In this document: in pieces, positions 12,949 to 14,747 of the stretch
Position numbering within the stretch: position 1 is the stretch's first letter
How the letters are laid out: each line of letters starts with the position of its first letter
Translations under genes and position numbers: made by a program
Source of the DNA: Oscillospiraceae bacterium
Lineage (GTDB): Bacteria > Bacillota > Clostridia > Oscillospirales > Oscillospiraceae
Assembly: GCA_031288675.1 (NCBI GenBank)
Contig: JAITQY010000156.1
Coordinates: 1-14,747, forward strand
Length of the DNA: 14,747 nucleotides
Reading direction: 5' to 3'
The notes under the pieces: generated by a model
Databases searched by the model: none
The model's input: only the letters and a program-made list of their open reading frames with translations
What the model was told of the DNA's origin: nothing

Positions 12949-14747
12949 TGGAAAAGCAAAAACTCACGTTTGCGGAAAGCGTTAAGATTTTCGGGAAGGC
13001 GCTGAAAGTCAGCGTTAAGGCTCGCGGAGCCGGTTCGCTGATTGTCAGTGTTTTGGGCTTCGCGATGGCGTTCCTGCCGATGCTGACTTCGGTCGCTGTA
13101 CGGCAATTTTCCGACGAAATACAGACACTTTACGGCTCCGGAGAAGCGGCAATTGCGTCGGTTATCGGAGTGTTCGTGATACTATCAGCGCTGTATATCG
13201 TACAGCTGCTGTGGAATTCACTAAGCAGCTACTTTGAATCGCGTAACGCAATAAAAATACGTCAATTTATGAAAGAGCGCATTATGCGCTGTACCTGCGA
13301 CGTTAAGTATAAATACATTGAAAACTACGACGATTTCAAACAGCGCATAAACTTCGTCGGTACAGATGCCGGAGAGCGCGTCGCGAACAGCGTCGGCACT
13401 ACGATTTCGTGGGTGCAGAGCATCATTACGTTCATCAGCATCATCACGGTGCTATGGTCGGTCAGTTTCTGGATTGTCGTGATAATCGTCGCGGCGTGCA
13501 TCCCCGCAATTCTGATCGCGGCGAAATTCAGCGAAGATGAGTACCATAACCGCGGCTTCTGGATCGTTGAATACCTAATGGCGTGTGCGTATTTCTTCGA
13601 GGCTACGATGTCGGACGCGCTGAACGACGTACGCTTTTTCGGAGCATATCCGTGGCTTCACCGCAAATTCAAAAAACAGAACGGTGAGTATATAAAAATC
13701 AAAAACGCGGTAACGAAAAAACACATTCTGTTTAACTCGCTTGCGGATATATTCAGGAGCTGCGTGTATGTGTTTGTCCTGCTGATAGCGGCACGGCAGA
13801 TATTTGACAATCCGGCTGTTGGTATAGGAGCATTTATGCTGGTGTTTACGATGGCGGGACAGCTGCAGGAGGTAACGGCGAAAATCTTCATAGCGGCGGC
13901 TCAGTTTGTCAGCGACGCGGCGTATATGAAAGACTTCTTCTATTTGGACGAGTTAGACTATGAGCGAAGAGAGAAGAACGCGAAACCCAGAGAGAAGTTT
14001 GCAGTCGAGTTCAAAGACGTGAGCTTCACATACCCCAATACGGAGCGGGAGATTTTGCACGGTCTGAATGTACACATCAAAGAGGGCGAAAAGGTTGCGA
14101 TTGTCGGGGAAAACGGAAGCGGCAAGAGTACGTTTGTTGCGCTGCTTTGTGCTCTGTATGAACCGGACAGCGGAAAAATCATGATGGGAGAGGAAAATAT
14201 ATTTGACGGGTTATCTAAAACGAGAAAGACACTTTCAGCGGTGTTTCAGGATTTCGCGCGGTATGAGGCGAGTATACGGGAGAATATAGTCATCAGCGAT
14301 AACCGGCGTACTGTAACTGATGATGAGCTTAAATCACTGACGCTTAAAACAGGCGCGTGGGACTTCATTGATGAGCAGCCGGCAAAATTTGACGAGGTAG
14401 TCGGCAGTTTCAGCACGACAGGCAATAACCTAAGCGGCGGTCAGTGGCAAAAGGTTGCGCTAACGCGCTGCGCATACCGCGGTGACGCGAAGATTATGGT
14501 GCTTGACGAACCCACCGCCGCGCTTGATCCTATTGCGGAGGCGGAACTCTATCGAAGCTTTGCGGAACTGACGGGAGACCGCACGACGATACTGATAAGT
14601 CACAGGCTTGGAATTACTCAGCTTGTTGACCGCGTACTGGTCTTTGACGACGGTAGAATAGTCGAGGACGGCAGTCACGCCGATTTGCTCTCACGCGGCG
14701 GCTTATACGCGAAGATGTATAACGCTCAGGCGCAATGGTATGAATAG
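12948..14747 (+). CDS. ABC exporter half-transporter, second subunit (permease-ATPase fusion)
   Basis: A 599-residue half-transporter with hydrophobic segments near 29-52, 68-92, 153-172, 173-192, 270-283 and 292-306, then a nucleotide-binding domain. Walker A is GENGSGKST (387-395), Q-loop Q434 in VFQDF, signature LSGGQWQK (495-502), Walker B IMVLDEP (516-522) with Glu521, and switch His H552. Both subunits keep Walker A, Glu and His, so neither composite site looks degenerate by these markers, unlike many heterodimeric exporters. The two proteins share the layout and a similar last segment (YAHFFNEQAQWYQ and YAKMYNAQAQWYE), pointing to an old duplication. The ATG at 12948 is chosen because it overlaps the previous stop and follows a purine-rich AAAGGGGGCGAGG; an in-frame GTG at 12918 would add ten residues inside the first gene. 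The stop is the last base triplet of the window. Confidence 0.9.
   Translation: MEKQKLTFAESVKIFGKALKVSVKARGAGSLIVSVLGFAMAFLPMLTSVAVRQFSDEIQTLYGSGEAAIASVIGVFVILSALYIVQLLWNSLSSYFESRNAIKIRQFMKERIMRCTCDVKYKYIENYDDFKQRINFVGTDAGERVANSVGTTISWVQSIITFISIITVLWSVSFWIVVIIVAACIPAILIAAKFSEDEYHNRGFWIVEYLMACAYFFEATMSDALNDVRFFGAYPWLHRKFKKQNGEYIKIKNAVTKKHILFNSLADIFRSCVYVFVLLIAARQIFDNPAVGIGAFMLVFTMAGQLQEVTAKIFIAAAQFVSDAAYMKDFFYLDELDYERREKNAKPREKFAVEFKDVSFTYPNTEREILHGLNVHIKEGEKVAIVGENGSGKSTFVALLCALYEPDSGKIMMGEENIFDGLSKTRKTLSAVFQDFARYEASIRENIVISDNRRTVTDDELKSLTLKTGAWDFIDEQPAKFDEVVGSFSTTGNNLSGGQWQKVALTRCAYRGDAKIMVLDEPTAALDPIAEAELYRSFAELTGDRTTILISHRLGITQLVDRVLVFDDGRIVEDGSHADLLSRGGLYAKMYNAQAQWYE

Overview
The window reads as a chromosomal segment from an endospore-forming member of the Clostridia, probably an uncultured gut-type lineage. 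The case rests on three things: the spore germination protease gpr; the chromosomal parA-parB partition pair in one operon with rsmG; and Gram-positive expression signals throughout, namely purine-rich ribosome binding sites and several near-perfect sigma-A promoters with 17-bp spacers. TTG starts are used by at least two genes (rsmG and typA). No rRNA, tRNA, CRISPR array, insertion sequence or replication origin is visible.

Layout. (1) 1-941, minus: 5' part of a glycolipid glycosyltransferase of the MGDG synthase/UgtP family, cut by the window edge. It diverges from gpr (1062-1901, plus). (2) 1902-2159: a dense control region with a perfect-consensus extended promoter, an AT palindrome, a 28-bp perfect palindrome that looks like a parS centromere, and a second extended -10 promoter. 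(3) 2160-6327, plus: parA, parB, serS, a small membrane-anchored protein of unknown function, and rsmG. parB/serS and the small gene/rsmG overlap, so this looks like one operon joining chromosome segregation, seryl-tRNA charging and 16S rRNA methylation. (4) 6460-7137, plus: an Amidase_6-type protein whose two expected catalytic residues (Cys and His) are both replaced, with a proline-rich tail. (5) A shared terminator, then a minus-strand pair: typA/bipA and a polar-amino-acid-type ABC ATPase without permease, driven by a perfect-consensus promoter.

(6) 10031-11041, minus: an accessory islet. It holds a 213-residue protein with a RelA/SpoT-like nucleotidyltransferase domain, overlapped by 4 nt by a 74-residue acidic protein that has its own strong ribosome binding site and a terminator. 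Upstream, the coding sense continues past the only start codon and then breaks by a frameshift. The RelA/SpoT module is therefore probably the detached C-terminal part of a longer (perhaps phage-head-associated or polymorphic-toxin) protein, with a candidate immunity or antitoxin partner.

(7) 11137-14747, plus: two overlapping ABC half-transporters forming a probable heterodimeric exporter, with its own extended -10 promoter.

The most unusual items are the RelA/SpoT-like islet with its acidic partner and broken upstream remnant, the catalytically dead amidase-like protein, and the parS-like palindrome placed between two tandem promoters of the partition operon.
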